This document shows positions 61,141-64,000 of a stretch of 64,000 bases of DNA, piece after piece. How positions within the stretch are numbered: position 1 is the first letter of the stretch; every line of letters starts with the position of its first letter. Source of the stretch: Bacillus sp. es.036 (lineage in GTDB: Bacteria; Bacillota; Bacilli; Bacillales; Guptibacillaceae); the NCBI RefSeq assembly GCF_002563635.1, contig NZ_PDIZ01000003.1, positions 62,001 through 126,000 on the forward strand. The letters are read 5' to 3'. The position numbers and the translations under genes are program-made. The notes below the pieces were generated by a model. That model saw nothing but the letters and a program-made list of their open reading frames with translations, did not search any database and was not told the DNA's origin.

Positions 61141-61900
61141 CAATAACAACGAAGTATATGAGTGGATTGAACAGTATCAAAAGGATCCAACAGACGAAGT
61201 CGTGCAATTAAAGCTAGTGGAGCGATATCAAGATCTCGTTCAGTCACTCGCCCGTAAATTCTCTAAAGGGAAAAGCATTCACGACGATCTTTCTCAAGTA
61301 GGGATGATTGGATTGCTTGCTGCGCTTCGTCGTTATGATCCTGAATTTGGTAGAAGTTTCGAATCTTTCGCAGTACCCACAATCGTTGGGGAAATCAAAC
61401 GATTTATTCGAGACAAAACGTGGAGCGTACACGTTCCAAGAAGGATTAAAGAACTAGGGCCACGTATTAAGAAGGCAGTCGAAGAACTTACTAATGAACT
61501 TCAACGGTCTCCAAAAGTTGATGAGCTCGCTGAGTATTTAAATGTATCTGAAGAAGAAGTCCTTGAGACGATGGAAATGGGCAAAAGTTATCAAGCACTT
61601 TCTGTCGATAGTTCAATTGAAGCTGATCAAGAGGGTAGTACGGTCACATTACTCGATCTTGTTGGCGATCAAGAACAAGGATTTGATCTTGTTGACCAAC
61701 AGATGCTTCTTAAAAAGGCTTTTGCAGTACTCACAGAACGAGAGCAAGAAATTTTGAACTGTACGTACTTTGAGAATATGAGTCAGAAAGAAACAGGTGA
61801 GAAGTTGGGTATCTCACAAATGCATGTTTCCCGTTTGCAAAGAAGAGCCCTAGAAAAATTAAGACAGGCAATTCGAATTGAACCTACGGAGGCCTTCTAG
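61109..61900 (+). CDS. sigB: General stress sigma factor SigB
   Basis: SigB directs the general stress regulon. The 263-residue group 3 sigma factor has region 2 (DDLSQVGMIGLLAALRRYDPEFGRSFESFAVPTIVGEIKRFIRDKTWSVHVPRR) and region 4 (SQKETGEKLGISQMHVSRLQRRAL). It begins inside rsbW with GGGGTGGAAG upstream. Confidence 0.97.
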   Translation: MPTQSHHPRNNNNNEVYEWIEQYQKDPTDEVVQLKLVERYQDLVQSLARKFSKGKSIHDDLSQVGMIGLLAALRRYDPEFGRSFESFAVPTIVGEIKRFIRDKTWSVHVPRRIKELGPRIKKAVEELTNELQRSPKVDELAEYLNVSEEEVLETMEMGKSYQALSVDSSIEADQEGSTVTLLDLVGDQEQGFDLVDQQMLLKKAFAVLTEREQEILNCTYFENMSQKETGEKLGISQMHVSRLQRRALEKLRQAIRIEPTEAF

Positions 61901-61902
61901 TC

Positions 61903-62505
61903 ATGATCCATCATCATGATTTTGAGAAGCTTACTGTTGCTGCATACCAAAAGCCAAAGGCGGGTAATCAGATGTGCGGGGATAGCTATTTTGTGGCTGA
62001 AACATCCGATTATTTCATTTGTGCTGTAGCAGATGGTCTTGGCAGTGGTGACATGGCCAAGGATTCTTCTTTAGCTGCTATAAATGCAGTGAAGGACTAT
62101 CAAGAAGAAGACGTAGAATCGTTAATGGTACGAGCGAATGAAGAGATGCGAGGAAAACGAGGCTGTGTTCTTTCTGTTTTTAAGCTTGATCTAAAGACGA
62201 GGCAACTTGAGTATAGTGGAATAGGGAATATTAATTTGATTATCTATCAACCAGACGGGAAAATTATTCGCCCGATTTCTTATTCAGGCTACTTGTCAGG
62301 TAAGCTTCAAAAAGTGAAAGTGCAAACCATTGATTACCCTTCAGGTTCTTCGTTCGTCACGTATTCTGATGGCGTTCAAATAAGTTCGAAAAACTATTCA
62401 ATGATTGCTCGTTTCGACTCAGTGCATGAATCGTTTCAACATTTAACTGATACGCTTCCGTCTACAAATGATGATATCACTCTCCTTGTAGGGAAAACCG
62501 TATAA
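61903..62505 (+). CDS. rsbX: Negative-feedback PP2C phosphatase RsbX
   Basis: RsbX dephosphorylates RsbS and RsbR, resetting the stressosome after stress. The 200-residue PPM-fold protein has GDSYFVAE and CAVADGLGSGDMA with the metal-binding aspartates, and SDGV and NDDITLLV later. It starts two bases after sigB and ends the operon at a terminator. Confidence 0.95.
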   Translation: MIHHHDFEKLTVAAYQKPKAGNQMCGDSYFVAETSDYFICAVADGLGSGDMAKDSSLAAINAVKDYQEEDVESLMVRANEEMRGKRGCVLSVFKLDLKTRQLEYSGIGNINLIIYQPDGKIIRPISYSGYLSGKLQKVKVQTIDYPSGSSFVTYSDGVQISSKNYSMIARFDSVHESFQHLTDTLPSTNDDITLLVGKTV

Positions 62506-62543
62506 AAAAGTTCTTCCGTTTCGATAAAGGAAGAACTTTTTTT
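62505..62543 (+). terminator. Terminator of the rsb-sigB operon
   Basis: AAAAAGTTCTTCC and GGAAGAACTTTTT pair around about eleven bases, with a T-run at the end. Confidence 0.88.
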
Positions 62544-62661
62544 ATTTTCATTAAAAAGACATGTACAGGACTAATTGTGGTTTTTTAGAGGGAAGCTTTT
62601 AACAAATCAACTTATCCGGTAAACTGATACTAGTATAGAAGGCTCTTAAGGAGGAATTGTT

Positions 62662-64000
62662 TTGGAAATGACAGTAGATCAAAAACAATCAGAACATCTT
62701 CGTAAAGTTGCTCAAAATTTGAAGCTTGCTGAACGAAGTGTAAGAGAAGTGATTACGTTATTGAATGATGGGAATACTGTTCCTTTTATCGCGCGATATC
62801 GTAAAGAGTTAACGGGCGGGCTTGATGAAGTTCAACTAAGAGATATACAGGAAGCGTGGACATACCTTCAAAATTTAGATCAGCGAAAAGAAGAAGTGAT
62901 CCGTCTTATTCAAGAGCAGGATAAATTAACGGATGAACTAAAGAAGCAATTAAAAGCTGCTACAAAGCTTCAAGAAATAGAAGATATCTATCGTCCATAT
63001 AAACAAAAAAAGCGGACAAAGGCTACGGTTGCTAAAGAAAAAGGGTTAGAACCTCTTGCTCAATGGATACTAGTAGATGGAAATAGTGATCCGTCACAAG
63101 TTGCTAAAAAGTACATATCAGAAGAAAACGAAGTCTTATCGGAGGAAGAAGCGATTCAAGGTGCCCAGGATATCATTGCAGAATGGATTTCTGATGATGC
63201 TGACGCTCGAAAATGGATAAGAGCGAAAACATTCCAACATGGATTACTCCAAACGGTTGTTAAATCAGAGGAAGATGATCCTAAACAAATTTTTGAGATG
63301 TATTATTCCTACCAAGAAGGCATTTCAAAAATTGTTCCCCATCGTATCCTTGCCATTAACAGAGGTGAAAAGGAAAAAGTTCTAAGAACATCAATTACAC
63401 CTCCAACTGATTCAATTCACGAGTATTTAAAAAGAAAAACAATTAATAATCAGCAAAAAAATTGCGTGACTCTGCTTGAGGAAGCGATTATTGATGGCTA
63501 TAAACGTCTTATTCAACCTTCAGTAGAAAGAGAGATACGCAAAGAATTAACAGAAAGAGCTGAAGATCAGGCTATTCACATCTTTTCAGAGAATTTAAAG
63601 CATCTTTTATTGCAGCCTCCACTAAAGGGGAAGCGTGTACTTGGTGTAGATCCCGCCTATCGGACAGGATGCAAACTAGCTGTTGTGGATGATACAGGTA
63701 AGATGCTAGAAGTATCAGTCATTTACCCAACGCCACCTAAATCAGAAGTAGAAAAGTCAAAAGCAGCTGTCATACAAATGATCAAGAAGTATGATATTGA
63801 AATGATTGCGATCGGGAACGGAACGGCATCACGTGAAACAGAACAGTTTATTGCAGATGTGATTAAAGAAGTTGAAAAAAAGGTCGTTTATCTCATTGTC
63901 AATGAGGCGGGAGCAAGTGTTTATTCAGCGTCTGATCTAGCACGCGAAGAATTTCCGGATCTTCAAGTAGAGGAGCGCTCTGCAGTTTCCATCGCGCGAA
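62662..64000 (+). CDS. tex: Tex family RNA-binding protein (partial, continues past window)
   Basis: The first 446 codons of a Tex protein (YdcI of B. subtilis) are present. The N-terminal helical domain (LNDGNTVPFIARYRKELTGGLDE) and EIEDIYRPYKQKKRTKATVAKEKGL are seen, followed by the YqgF/RuvC-like domain starting VLGVDPAYRTGCKLAVVD. The S1 RNA-binding domain would lie beyond the edge. TTG at 62662 is seven bases from AAGGAGG; an ATG two codons later is the alternative. Confidence 0.93.
   Translation, partial: MEMTVDQKQSEHLRKVAQNLKLAERSVREVITLLNDGNTVPFIARYRKELTGGLDEVQLRDIQEAWTYLQNLDQRKEEVIRLIQEQDKLTDELKKQLKAATKLQEIEDIYRPYKQKKRTKATVAKEKGLEPLAQWILVDGNSDPSQVAKKYISEENEVLSEEEAIQGAQDIIAEWISDDADARKWIRAKTFQHGLLQTVVKSEEDDPKQIFEMYYSYQEGISKIVPHRILAINRGEKEKVLRTSITPPTDSIHEYLKRKTINNQQKNCVTLLEEAIIDGYKRLIQPSVEREIRKELTERAEDQAIHIFSENLKHLLLQPPLKGKRVLGVDPAYRTGCKLAVVDDTGKMLEVSVIYPTPPKSEVEKSKAAVIQMIKKYDIEMIAIGNGTASRETEQFIADVIKEVEKKVVYLIVNEAGASVYSASDLAREEFPDLQVEERSAVSIAR

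Noticed and set aside
1-64000. CRISPR arrays, prophage, insertion sequences, rRNA genes
   Set aside because: No regularly spaced repeats, transposase or integrase genes, phage structural genes or rRNA sequence were seen in any part of the window.

Overview
The window is chromosomal DNA of a low-to-moderate GC, spore-forming member of the Bacillaceae. The evidence is the gene content and order: sigW-rsiW-cdaA-cdaR-glmM-glmS with a glmS ribozyme; ydbS-ydbT-rhomboid-acpS-lolA-like-alr-mazE-mazF-rsbR-rsbS-rsbT-rsbU-rsbV-rsbW-sigB-rsbX-tex; a Spo0E-type phosphatase; and sigma-W and sigma-B type promoters. An arginase gene directly upstream of sigW recalls the Halalkalibacterium halodurans group rather than B. 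subtilis itself. No prophage, insertion sequence, rRNA or CRISPR array was seen.

Layout. Positions 1-307 hold the end of a tRNA cluster (Lys, Gly, Gly, Ala). Positions 484-9132 carry arginase, a Spo0E-like phosphatase, the sigma-W pair, the c-di-AMP synthase pair (CdaA/CdaR), and the glucosamine-phosphate genes glmM and glmS; GlmS expression is governed by a self-cleaving ribozyme. Positions 9230-13056 carry an amino-acid related block (LysE exporter, YcgG-like protein, APC permease, amidinohydrolase). Positions 13100-19215 are metal homeostasis: copper (csoR-copA-copZ), a ZIP transporter and a Zn/Cd-type P-ATPase. Positions 19314-25017 are a mannitol operon (mtlA-mtlR-mtlF-mtlD) whose MtlA has two EIIB domains. 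Positions 25137-47063 are single genes and small operons of varied function: thioesterase, arylamine acetyltransferase, BirA-controlled bioY, aldo-keto reductase, a Fur-controlled small protein and candidate sRNA, a disulfide bond pair, mscL, two nucleotidyltransferase-fold proteins around csaA, an OYE-type dienoyl-CoA reductase, degV, uvsE, a TetR regulator with an oxidoreductase, and a methyltransferase. Positions 47224-62543 are the conserved ydbS-to-rsbX block, followed by a partial tex gene at the right edge.

Three things stand out. (1) At 30346-30507 a consensus-like promoter overlapped by a strong Fur box precedes a short non-coding segment that folds into two hairpins with C-rich loops and a terminator. 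This looks like an iron-sparing sRNA of the FsrA/IsrR kind. (2) At 49164-51261 four tightly packed genes sit inside the otherwise conserved ydbT-ydcA junction: an IsdG-type haem monooxygenase, a helical protein, a B12-binding protein with the CarH-type W-x9-EH and E-x-H-xx-G motifs, and a PAS-like/coiled-coil/STAS protein. They lie about 6 kb upstream of the rsb-sigB operon, and may form a cobalamin light or redox sensor feeding a stressosome. (3) MtlA carries a tandem EIIB duplication in which 54 nt around the phospho-cysteine are identical although the flanks have diverged. Smaller oddities are mscL, whose only sensible start codon is ATC, and a glmS leader in which the Shine-Dalgarno can pair in mutually exclusive hairpins.
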